From positions 1 through 11,649 of the forward strand of contig CAKQNH010000063.1 in assembly GCA_934255105.1 (NCBI GenBank): a DNA stretch of 11,649 nucleotides, in the 5' to 3' direction. Positions 1-6,534 of the stretch are shown here, one piece after another; within the stretch, counting starts at the first letter, position 1; every line of letters starts with the position of its first letter. The position numbers were made by a program, and so were the translations under genes. The notes under the pieces are model-generated. The model searched no databases and was not told the origin of the DNA. It saw only the letters and a program-made list of their open reading frames with translations. Origin of the DNA: an uncultured Pirellulaceae bacterium. Lineage in GTDB: Bacteria; Planctomycetota; Planctomycetia; Pirellulales; Pirellulaceae.

Positions 1-46
1 CGGGAACCTACCAACCTACGTCGCTCTACTTGAACCGGAGTTGAGC

Positions 47-460
47 ATGACCAAACGCAAACCGAAAATTGAAATAGCCCGCGCCTACCACCCGCCCGCC
101 GCCGATGGCAGCCACCGCGTGCTGGTCGATCGTCTGTGGCCGCGCGGCGTGAAAAAAGAAGACCTCGATATCGACGCTTGGCTAAAGGACGTGGCTCCGA
201 GTACCGAACTACGTCGCTGGTTCAACCACGATCCCGAACGGTGGGACGAGTTTCGCAGACGATACTTTAAGGAACTGGACGACAATCAGGCGGCCGTTGC
301 CGAGTTGCTAGAGTCAGCCGGCAGTTCGCGTATTTTATTGCTGTATGGCGCGAAGGACGAGGAGCACAATCAAGCGCTCGCTCTGAAGGAGTGGATCGAG
401 CAGCACGACGCTGCAGGCTCAACTGCAAAGAAGAAGAAGGCATCGGCAAACCAGAAGTGA
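47..460 (+). CDS. DUF488 family protein, YeaO-like
   Basis: The 137-residue product matches the short DUF488/YeaO type along its whole length. It has the signature LVDRLWPRG at residues 26-34, APSTELRRWF at 50-59 and LLLYGAKDEEHNQA at 97-110, the last resembling the LLYSAKNTTQNHA stretch of E. coli YeaO. The family is cytoplasmic and its biochemical role is not established. I chose ATG at 47 because GGAG at 37-40 lies six bases upstream. An in-frame TTG at 41 would add two residues but sits right against that GGAG. After about residue 122 comes a lysine-rich tail (KKKKASANQK) that E. coli YeaO lacks, possibly a disordered or nucleic-acid-contacting extension. The gene is followed by a long repeat-rich gap, so it is probably not co-transcribed with aceE. 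Family assignment is firm; function is unknown. Confidence 0.9.
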   Translation: MTKRKPKIEIARAYHPPAADGSHRVLVDRLWPRGVKKEDLDIDAWLKDVAPSTELRRWFNHDPERWDEFRRRYFKELDDNQAAVAELLESAGSSRILLLYGAKDEEHNQALALKEWIEQHDAAGSTAKKKKASANQK

Positions 461-534
461 GTACGGCAGTTAAGGCCCAAGACGCAGGCTCAAACCCATA
501 GCGTTGACCTGATTTCAAAATTGCAATTGCAACC

Positions 535-564
535 TTGCTAAACCTGCATACAAAGGTATATATT
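535..564 (+). promoter_or_regulatory. possible sigma-70-like promoter upstream of the repeat cluster
   Basis: TTGCTA at 535-540 and TATATT at 559-564 are separated by 18 bases in a local AT-rich patch. No convincing gene follows directly, and aceE begins 600 bases later, so transcription from here would cross the repeats. The match is by eye and weak. Confidence 0.2.
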
Positions 565-601
565 GCTAGTAAGCAGCGGCTGAGTATGCATTGGATAGCT
601 C

Positions 602-775
602 GGAGGGCGGCATATCCTTGCCGGACTGGCGTTTTAGGCCGGAGGGCGTCACATACTGGCGTTTTAGCCTGGAGGGCGGCATATACTGGCGTTTTAGCCC
701 GGAGGGCGGCATAACCTTGCCGGTGGCGTCAGCCACCGGACTGGCAGAAACTAATCAGTTAGCCCGGAGGGCGGC
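602..775 (+). repeat. left repeat array, about 30-bp units with GCCCGGAGGGC core
   Basis: Units beginning GGAGGGCG occur at 602, 641, 671, 701 and 766. The units at 641-670 and 671-700 are 30 bp each and nearly identical (GGAGGGCGgCAtATACTGGC then GTTTTAGCCc). The unit at 602 carries a 9-base insertion and the unit at 701 contains a hairpin. The junction core GCCC-GGA-GGGC is a small palindrome. A 30-bp period keeps reading frame, so a spurious open frame runs through it with the repeating peptide EGGIYWRFSP. I see no transposase or reverse transcriptase attached. It resembles the intergenic repeats I associate with planctomycete genomes, which I cannot check here. Confidence 0.85.
720..739. 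repeat. hairpin CCGGTGGC-GTCA-GCCACCGG
   Basis: A perfect 8-bp inverted repeat (720-727 with 732-739) encloses the 4-base loop GTCA. No T-run follows, so it does not look like a classical intrinsic terminator. It is the left partner of the hairpin at 909-928. Confidence 0.9.
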
Positions 776-810
776 ACGCGAGGGTATGATTTATAGTGCT
801 TATGAAATAT

Positions 811-849
811 TTTCATTGCGCAGGGAATTTCATTGCGAAATTCATTGCG
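811..849 (+). repeat. three short direct repeats of TTCATTGCG
   Basis: TTCATTGCG occurs at 812-820, 829-837 and 841-849 in the AT-richer centre of the symmetric repeat region. The first and third copies continue as CAG. No gene is visible in this 100-bp centre. Confidence 0.75.
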
Positions 850-908
850 CAGCAGATAAGGCTGATCGATGTGTCGCCCTCCGGGCTTACTAGGCAGATG
901 GCTGAGAT

Positions 909-928
909 CCGGTGGCTCACGCCACCGG
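909..928. repeat. hairpin CCGGTGGC-TCAC-GCCACCGG
   Basis: A perfect 8-bp inverted repeat (909-916 with 921-928) encloses the loop TCAC. Read on the minus strand it is the same element as that at 720-739 apart from one or two loop bases, and it has the same 19-base distance to the neighbouring GCCCGGAGGGC core. Confidence 0.9.
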
Positions 929-939
929 CAGAGATATTC

Positions 940-1131
940 CGCCCTCTGGGCTAAGAGACGCCCTCTGGGCTAAGAGACGCCCTCTGGGCTAAGAAGTAGG
1001 CACCGGGCTAAGAAGTAGGCCGCCGGGCTAAGAAGTAGGCCGCCGGGCTAAGAAGTAGGCACCGGGCTAAGAAGTAGGCACCGGGCTAAGAAGATGGCCG
1101 CCAGGCTAAGAGTGGCCGCCGGGCTAAGAGG
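940..1131. repeat. right tandem array, ten 19-20-bp units
   Basis: Ten head-to-tail units share the core GGGCTAAGA. Units start at 940, 959, 978, 1001, 1020, 1040, 1060, 1079, 1098 and 1116. The first three read CGCCCTCTGGGCTAAGA, and the later ones carry CACCGGGCTAAGAAGTAGG or CCGCCGGGCTAAGAAGTAGG. The last two are shortened. Read on the minus strand, the units are TCTTAGCCC followed by a GGGCG-like segment, which is the same family as the left array in inverted orientation. The array ends 35 bases before the aceE start, so it would lie in the aceE leader if transcription begins upstream. Confidence 0.9.
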
Positions 1132-1166
1132 CTGAACAGTTTGTTACTTAACCAGGAAACCTAGCG

Positions 1167-3854
1167 ATGAGCACAGTAGTGGGACAGAAGACTCAGCGAG
1201 CGATCGATGCGGCGGAGCTCAACGACTGGTACGAGTCGCTGGATAGCGTGGCCGCGCGTTACGATCCCGCGAGCGTGGCCGCGCTACTGCATGCCTTGCG
1301 GTTGCGGGCGGGTAGCTATGGCGCGGCTCTGCCCGTCGCCACGTCGACTCCCTATCTGAACACGATCCCTGTCCAATACCAACCAGCTTATCCGGGGGAC
1401 TTGCGCATTGAAAAACGCATTCGCAACTTGCTCCGCTGGAATGCCATGGCGATGGTCGTGCGTGCCAACCAAACATCGCCTGGCATTGGGGGGCACTTGG
1501 CCTCCTATGCTTCGGCGGCCACTTTGTTCGAGACAGGCTTGAACCACTTTTTTCGTGCGCCGACCGAAGATCACTTTGGCGATAGCGTCTACTTTCAAGG
1601 GCACTCCTCGCCCGGTATCTATTCGCGTGCCTTTCTCGAGGGGCGTTTGAGCGAAGCCGACCTTGAGCAGTTTCGTCGCGAGACTCCACGTGAGACGGGA
1701 CTCTCATCCTATCCACACCCTTGGCTGATGCCCGACTTCTGGCAGTTCCCAACCGTCTCGATGGGGCTCGGGCCGTTGATGGCTATCTATCACGCGCGCT
1801 TTCTGCGCTACCTAACCCATCGCGGTATCATCGATGCGTCTGAATCGCGAGTGTGGTGCTTTATGGGAGACGGAGAGAGCGATGAGCCCGAATCGCGTGG
1901 AGCGCTGTCGATTGCCAGCCGAGAGCATTTGGACAACTTAACGTTTGTGGTCATTTGTAATCTGCAGCGACTCGATGGCCCGGTGCGGGGCAATGGGAAG
2001 ATCATCCAGGAGTTGGAGGGGGCGTTTACCGGCGCGGGCTGGAATGTCATTAAAAACATCTGGGGTAGCGACTGGGACGAATTGTTTGCGGCAGACAAGG
2101 ATGGGTTGCTGGCAGCGCGGATGAATGAATTGGTCGATGGAGAATTCCAAAAGCTGGCCTTCGAATCGGGAGCCTACATTCGCGAACACCTCTTTGGTAC
2201 GTCGCCCGAGCTGCAAGCTCTGGTGGCCCATCTTTCCGACGATCAACTCCAACGCTTGAGACGCGGCGGCCACGATCCCAAGAAGGTGTACGCGGCTTAC
2301 ATGGCGGCGACTCAATACAAACACGGACCATCGGTAATCCTATCGCAAACGATCAAGGGCTATGGCTTGGGGACGGCTGGCGAGGCTAGCAATGTCGCAC
2401 ACCAGCAACACGAACTCAACGCCGACGAACTACGAGCCTTTGCCAAACGATTTGAAATCCCGCTCAGCGAGTCCGAACTAGATCGCATGGCGTTCTGTCG
2501 CCCAGACGATTCCAGCGAAGAGATGACCTATCTCAAGGATCGTCGAAAGGAGCTAGGTGGCTTCCTTCCTAAGCGGAATACGGCTACTACGCCGCTGGCA
2601 ATTCCCGGCCTGGACGAATTCAGCAGGCACCTGCAAGGTTCGGGCAAACGGACTGCAGCGACCACCATGAACATCGCCCGCATCCTATCGCAGCTTTTGC
2701 AGAACAAGGACATCGGCAAGCACGTTGTGCCGATCATCCCTGATGAAGCGCGCACGTTTGGGTTGAATTCGTTGTTTGCCACCTACGGGATTTATTCCAG
2801 CCAGGGACAACTGTACGATCCAGTCGACGCGGGACAGTTGATGTATTATCGCGAAGCCAAGGATGGACAAGTGCTGCAGGAAGGGATTACGGAAGCGGGC
2901 GCGATGGGTAGTTTCATTGCCGCCGGGACCAGCTACGCACACCAGCGCACGCCGATGATCCCCTTCTATCTGTATTACTCGATGTTCGGCTTCCAGCGAG
3001 TGGGAGATTTCATTTGGGCCGCAGCCGATTCACGAGTGAAAGGTTTTCTAATTGGTGCCACTTCCGGACGCACGACACTACAGGGCGAAGGCTTGCAGCA
3101 CTGCGATGGCCACAGCCCGCTCGTCGCCACCACGATCCCCAACTTGCGGTCCTACGACGCAGCCTATGGTTACGAACTCGCGGTCATCATCCAAGACGGG
3201 CTGAGGCGGATGTATGTCGACAATGAACAGATCTTCTACTACCTGACGGGCTACAACGAAATGTATTCGATGCCAGCCATGCCCACAGGTGCTGAAGCCG
3301 GCATTCTTAATGGCATGTACCGACTGCATTCGATCAATGCAGCGCCAGCCAGCACTGGAACTCGACCACAACTGTTCGGCAGCGGTTCCCTGTTGCCCGA
3401 GGTCTTGCGAGCCCAGGAGATGCTCGCCCAACAATTCGGTATCGGCTGCGACGTGTGGAGCGTGACCAGCTATTGCCAGTTGCGACGTGAGGCTCAAGCT
3501 GCAGACCGCTTCAATGCGTTGCATCCAGGCTCACCGCAGCGACGGAGCTACTTGGAAGAGACGCTCAGCGATGTGAGTGGCCCCTTCATTGCGGTCACCG
3601 ACTACATCAAACTGGTACCCGATCAAATTCGCCAATGGATACCGGGCACCTATGTGACGCTGGGCACCGATGGCTTTGGGCGGAGCGATACTCGAGAAGC
3701 GTTGCGACATCACTTTGAAGTGGACGCAGAGCATATCGTGTATGCCACGCTGAGAACCTTGGCACAATCGTCCGATTTTGACGCGTCCAAATTGGCTGCC
3801 GCCATGCAAACGCTCGGTATCGACCCTGCTAGCATGGACCCGGCGACCGCATGA
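1167..3854 (+). CDS. aceE: pyruvate dehydrogenase E1 component, homodimeric type
   Basis: This 895-residue protein, close to the 887 of E. coli AceE, is the thiamine-diphosphate-dependent decarboxylase of the pyruvate dehydrogenase complex; it passes the acetyl group to the lipoyl E2. The cofactor motif runs from MGDGESDEPES (G234-D235-G236) to CNLQRLDGP, with N265 as the expected metal ligand. FQGHSSPG places the conserved histidine at H146. QEGITEAGA places the ThDP-activating glutamate at about E576, followed by PMIPFYLYYSMFGFQR. LQHCDGHS gives H645. The order is N-terminal PP-type domain, middle Pyr-type domain and C-terminal transketolase-like domain. Translation starts at ATG 1167, with AGGA at 1154-1157. 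The stop overlaps the next start as ATGA. No aceF or lpd is adjacent, so E2 and E3 must be encoded elsewhere. The upstream leader is repeat-rich. Confidence 0.97.
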   Translation: MSTVVGQKTQRAIDAAELNDWYESLDSVAARYDPASVAALLHALRLRAGSYGAALPVATSTPYLNTIPVQYQPAYPGDLRIEKRIRNLLRWNAMAMVVRANQTSPGIGGHLASYASAATLFETGLNHFFRAPTEDHFGDSVYFQGHSSPGIYSRAFLEGRLSEADLEQFRRETPRETGLSSYPHPWLMPDFWQFPTVSMGLGPLMAIYHARFLRYLTHRGIIDASESRVWCFMGDGESDEPESRGALSIASREHLDNLTFVVICNLQRLDGPVRGNGKIIQELEGAFTGAGWNVIKNIWGSDWDELFAADKDGLLAARMNELVDGEFQKLAFESGAYIREHLFGTSPELQALVAHLSDDQLQRLRRGGHDPKKVYAAYMAATQYKHGPSVILSQTIKGYGLGTAGEASNVAHQQHELNADELRAFAKRFEIPLSESELDRMAFCRPDDSSEEMTYLKDRRKELGGFLPKRNTATTPLAIPGLDEFSRHLQGSGKRTAATTMNIARILSQLLQNKDIGKHVVPIIPDEARTFGLNSLFATYGIYSSQGQLYDPVDAGQLMYYREAKDGQVLQEGITEAGAMGSFIAAGTSYAHQRTPMIPFYLYYSMFGFQRVGDFIWAAADSRVKGFLIGATSGRTTLQGEGLQHCDGHSPLVATTIPNLRSYDAAYGYELAVIIQDGLRRMYVDNEQIFYYLTGYNEMYSMPAMPTGAEAGILNGMYRLHSINAAPASTGTRPQLFGSGSLLPEVLRAQEMLAQQFGIGCDVWSVTSYCQLRREAQAADRFNALHPGSPQRRSYLEETLSDVSGPFIAVTDYIKLVPDQIRQWIPGTYVTLGTDGFGRSDTREALRHHFEVDAEHIVYATLRTLAQSSDFDASKLAAAMQTLGIDPASMDPATA

Positions 3855-5626
3855 GTTCCGCAACCACTGAAGAACCCTCTGCGTCTGCACGGTCCTATCA
3901 CGCACCTGCAATTCGCCCCGAGATGACCGTCCGCCACGTGGTGGCCCTCTATCCTGCCTGTCGCGATATTTTTCGCCAGTACGGTGAGCCGGTCGATCGC
4001 GTCGGTGTGGGAGGAGCCCCTGGACCCTTTGGCCACTTTCAACCGCTCGATCAATTTGCGGCTCAGCGCGGAGTCTCACTGGACGAGCTCCTGCAGCGGC
4101 TGGCCGAGAGCGCCGGTGTGCCGATCGACCGAGACCGAGTAGCTGCGGAGCGAATTCATCGTGGGTTCATTTTAGCGGCGTTGGCAATCACTCTCTCACT
4201 GGGTGCCGCTTGGGGCGGCTATCTGCTGGCGATGATTGGACAAAGTGAGGACTTTGTTGTCGTCGATGCTGCGCATGTGATTGCGCACGGCGAGGCGCAG
4301 TTGTGGGGCTTCATCGGCTTGTTCATCGTGGGGATTTCACTGCGAACGGTCTTGAAGGATGCGGCCAGCACGCGCCGGCGGCAGCAACTTTGCCACGCGG
4401 GGCTTGGGTTGACGCTTATTGCTTTGGCGGGTGGGGTGGCCTGGTCTGTGGCTCCGCAGCGACTGACCTCTCTGGGCATCGGCAGCGCAGGGCTGCTGTT
4501 GGGCTTGTCGGTAGCTTTGTGGTTCGTGCAGTGGAACATCGTCCGGCAGAAGTGGCAAGCGACCTGGGGCCGCGCCGTGTTCATGTCGGGTTTGTGGTTG
4601 GTGGTGTGGGCCGCCGCGACTCTCTACTTGCGACTGCAAGCCGGCACTGCTGGGCCGGCCGTCTACAGCCACGATGAACGCATGCTGATTATCAAGCTGG
4701 CCGTGTTCGGCTTCGCGATGAATTCGATCTACGGTTTCGGGCAAATGCTTTTGCCCGGCCTGCTGCGCATCGGCAAGCCGCGTTTGGGTGCCATTGAATG
4801 GTCTTTCTGGCTGCACAACGCCGGCGTGGTATTGATGTGTGTCGCCAGCGGGCTATCTTTTTCGCTGGGACGCGGGGTGTCTGCCATAGCCGAGCCCATC
4901 GGCTCGCTGGCGGTATGCGCGGGTGCCATCTGCTATGCGATCGGCCAGCGTGGATTGATTGGCAAACGCCGAACTTCGGCGCGCTTGGAACAAGGACATT
5001 GGTTGCTGGACGTCTACCCGCCGCTGGCATTTGCGTGGCTGATTATTGGTCTGGTCATGCTCAGCGTGGGCGATATACAGGCTGCACTCTCGGGCCAGCC
5101 GCTGTCGCATGCATTCACGGGTGCAGTTCGGCACGCCTTGACCGTCGGTTTCATGACGACCTTGATTTTAGGTGTTGGTCAACGCCTGATCCCCGTGCTA
5201 GAGCACAACGTGCTAAGGTCCCCCGGCTTGATCGCGCCGATCCTGATCTGTATCGGGGTTGGCAACTTGTGGCGGGTCACATCGCAGTTGGCGACCCTGC
5301 AGACTCCGATAGGATTCTGGGTCATGCCAGTCTCGGCTGGTTTTGAATGGACGGCTTTGCTGCTGTTCACAATCAGTGTGTCTAGGCAATTCGCGAGGTG
5401 CCAGACGCTGCTTGTTGGAAACCGAGTAACGCAACAGACGGCATTGGCCGAATTGTTGGCAGCTAGGCCAGCTATCGAAGACAAGCTCATTCAGCGCGGC
5501 TTCGCGTATTTGGTGCGAGCGCGTAGCGTCCCTTCCGAGCTGACCATCGGCAGCTTTGCCAGAAGCGAAAAGGAAGACCCCGCTGAATTGGTCGAGTGGA
5601 TCAATCAGCAGATGGTCGACGAGTAG
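3851..5626 (+). CDS. NnrS-like membrane protein with flanking DUF1858-like domains
   Basis: The 591-residue product has three parts. Residues 20-92 (TVRHVVALYPACRDIFRQYG, then FGHFQPLDQFAAQRGVSLDELLQRL) resemble a DUF1858/ScdA_N helical domain, but without the usual Cys pair. From about residue 105 to 520 there are about twelve hydrophobic segments with NnrS-type features: HVIAHGEAQLWGFIGLF (H142, H146) and HALTVGFMTTLILGVGQR (H428). Histidines at these places are expected haem or metal ligands. Residues 535-591 look like a second DUF1858-like domain (DKLIQRGFAYL, then AELVEWINQQM). The NnrS family is associated with resistance to nitric oxide and nitrosative stress in the inner membrane, but its chemistry is not settled. 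ATG 3851 lies inside the aceE stop (ATGA), implying translational coupling with aceE. Family call is good; the physiological role is inferred. Confidence 0.8.
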   Translation: MSSATTEEPSASARSYHAPAIRPEMTVRHVVALYPACRDIFRQYGEPVDRVGVGGAPGPFGHFQPLDQFAAQRGVSLDELLQRLAESAGVPIDRDRVAAERIHRGFILAALAITLSLGAAWGGYLLAMIGQSEDFVVVDAAHVIAHGEAQLWGFIGLFIVGISLRTVLKDAASTRRRQQLCHAGLGLTLIALAGGVAWSVAPQRLTSLGIGSAGLLLGLSVALWFVQWNIVRQKWQATWGRAVFMSGLWLVVWAAATLYLRLQAGTAGPAVYSHDERMLIIKLAVFGFAMNSIYGFGQMLLPGLLRIGKPRLGAIEWSFWLHNAGVVLMCVASGLSFSLGRGVSAIAEPIGSLAVCAGAICYAIGQRGLIGKRRTSARLEQGHWLLDVYPPLAFAWLIIGLVMLSVGDIQAALSGQPLSHAFTGAVRHALTVGFMTTLILGVGQRLIPVLEHNVLRSPGLIAPILICIGVGNLWRVTSQLATLQTPIGFWVMPVSAGFEWTALLLFTISVSRQFARCQTLLVGNRVTQQTALAELLAARPAIEDKLIQRGFAYLVRARSVPSELTIGSFARSEKEDPAELVEWINQQMVDE

Positions 5627-5684
5627 GCAAAGTGTCTTTCTAGTGTTAGCATCCTAGCTTTTGCCCATCGATGGTAAATCGCAC

Positions 5685-6245
5685 ATGACAGATGACTCGA
5701 CACTCCCCTCCACCAAGCCGCAGCCCTCCCCGCCACTGGGCGTCTCAGGCAAACGCGTTATCGCTTGGATAGTGACGGCTCTACTGGCTATCGGCGTCGC
5801 TCTGGGCTTCACTCTGTGGAATTACAACCGCCTGGATGTGGTCCGAGCAGATTCGGCGGCTGCGTGGCGTGCAACCACGCATGCCTTGGATGGTCGTTAT
5901 CGCGTAGCGGAGCAACAGATCGCAAACGGCGTGCACGCCAACGCGGTCACAGCCGATTTTCAGCAGCGTTTTGAATTGGCCGTCGATCGTTTCCGCACCA
6001 CGTCGATTATGGGCGACCAAGTGGCAGCCGCTGAACAGGTCGAACAACTGCTGGGGAGCGAGGACTTTCCTACCCAGATGCTGCAAGCCAATCCACCCAC
6101 AGAGCAGTTACTAAACCAATTGGACGAATACAACCAGCAGCGTCTGCGCGAACGTGTGCTGCGTGAGAGTTTCGGGGGCAAGATTCTGGAGATGTTCCTG
6201 ACACTCCCACCGTCCGCTCCCTTCCATGTGAGCTCTGTGCCCTAG
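5685..6245 (+). CDS. membrane-anchored LemA-like protein
   Basis: A 186-residue protein has a proline-rich cytoplasmic start, one hydrophobic helix at about 25-44 (VIAWIVTALLAIGVALGF) and a helical domain outside the membrane. After the helix, NYNRLDVVRADSAAAW followed by LDGRYRVAEQQI resembles the LemA pattern YN-LV-LR-V--AW---D--L-RR--LIPNL. Near the C-terminus, LDEYNQQRL and FGGKILEMFLTLPPSAPF match the LemA pattern of YN followed by a hydrophobic ending. Similarity is partial; the usual LIPNL is replaced by VAEQQI. LemA proteins have no settled biochemical function. ATG 5685 was chosen; TTG 5661 would add eight residues, and neither has a clear Shine-Dalgarno sequence. It starts 58 bases after the NnrS-like gene, so it is probably in the same transcript. 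No recognisable terminator was seen after it; 6246-6534 holds nothing I can support. Confidence 0.65.
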   Translation: MTDDSTLPSTKPQPSPPLGVSGKRVIAWIVTALLAIGVALGFTLWNYNRLDVVRADSAAAWRATTHALDGRYRVAEQQIANGVHANAVTADFQQRFELAVDRFRTTSIMGDQVAAAEQVEQLLGSEDFPTQMLQANPPTEQLLNQLDEYNQQRLRERVLRESFGGKILEMFLTLPPSAPFHVSSVP

Positions 6246-6534
6246 CAATCGACATTTGTTCCACAACGAGCTGCCACTGAGATTGGGTTTTGCAAGTCGG
6301 GCAACGCGATATGACGATCGGGAAGTGTAGCCCTAAAGTTTGACCAGCCCTCATGTTGCTTAGCTGGCTGCGGGCAGTCGCGTTGTTTTCTGACTATAGC
6401 TGGACTTTGCGTCTTTGCTTTCTGAAGCCAGCGAGTAACCTTTTGAGCATGATCGCGTGGCAATGCCCTGCGGCGTTTGCTGCGTAAGCTGTTCCTCTCT
6501 AAAGCCAACTTCACGGAGTCCTCTCTTGGATAAC

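Larger units (their letters stand above)
697..951. repeat. mirror-symmetric composite of hairpin repeats (BIME-like)
   Basis: Three elements occur in opposite orientation at equal distances from base 824. GCCC-GGA-GGGC at 697-707 pairs with GCCC-TCT-GGGC at 941-951. The hairpin at 720-739 pairs with the hairpin at 909-928. TTAGCCCGGAGGGCG at 759-773 pairs with CGCCCTCCGGGCTTA at 875-889. The spacers between elements are 12 bases and 19 bases on both sides. The outer spacers share about 8 of 12 bases, while the inner spacers are nearly unrelated in sequence. This fits two inverted copies of a composite repeat about 75 bp long around a roughly 100-bp centre, in the manner of paired REP elements. 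Function is unknown. Confidence 0.75.

Noticed and set aside
720..739. Intrinsic terminator for the DUF488 gene
   Set aside because: The hairpin has no following T-run, lies 260 bases past the stop codon and is one of a repeated element family.
591..893. 100-residue open frame on the plus strand in the repeat region
   Set aside because: It begins at TTG, runs through non-coding-like tandem repeats with a period divisible by three, crosses the hairpin at 720-739 and resembles no known protein. The frame is best explained by the repeats.
602..1131. Possible CRISPR array
   Set aside because: Repeats are tandem and diverged with no unique spacers of uniform length, the left and right halves are inverted, and no cas gene is present.
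1219..1752. Long minus-strand frames inside aceE, and similar frames opposite the NnrS-like and proA genes
   Set aside because: They are Arg/Ser/Pro-rich shadow translations of strongly supported genes, as expected in GC-rich DNA.
6070..6354. Minus-strand open frame with a CPTC-like segment
   Set aside because: It mostly overlaps the LemA-like gene on the opposite strand, has no start signal and shows no family resemblance beyond the short CPTC stretch.
6457..6534. N-terminal extension of the hypothetical protein to GTG 6457 or ATG 6463
   Set aside because: The extra residues are Cys/Ser-rich and unlike the rest of the protein, and no Shine-Dalgarno sequence supports these starts; ATG 6535 is simpler.
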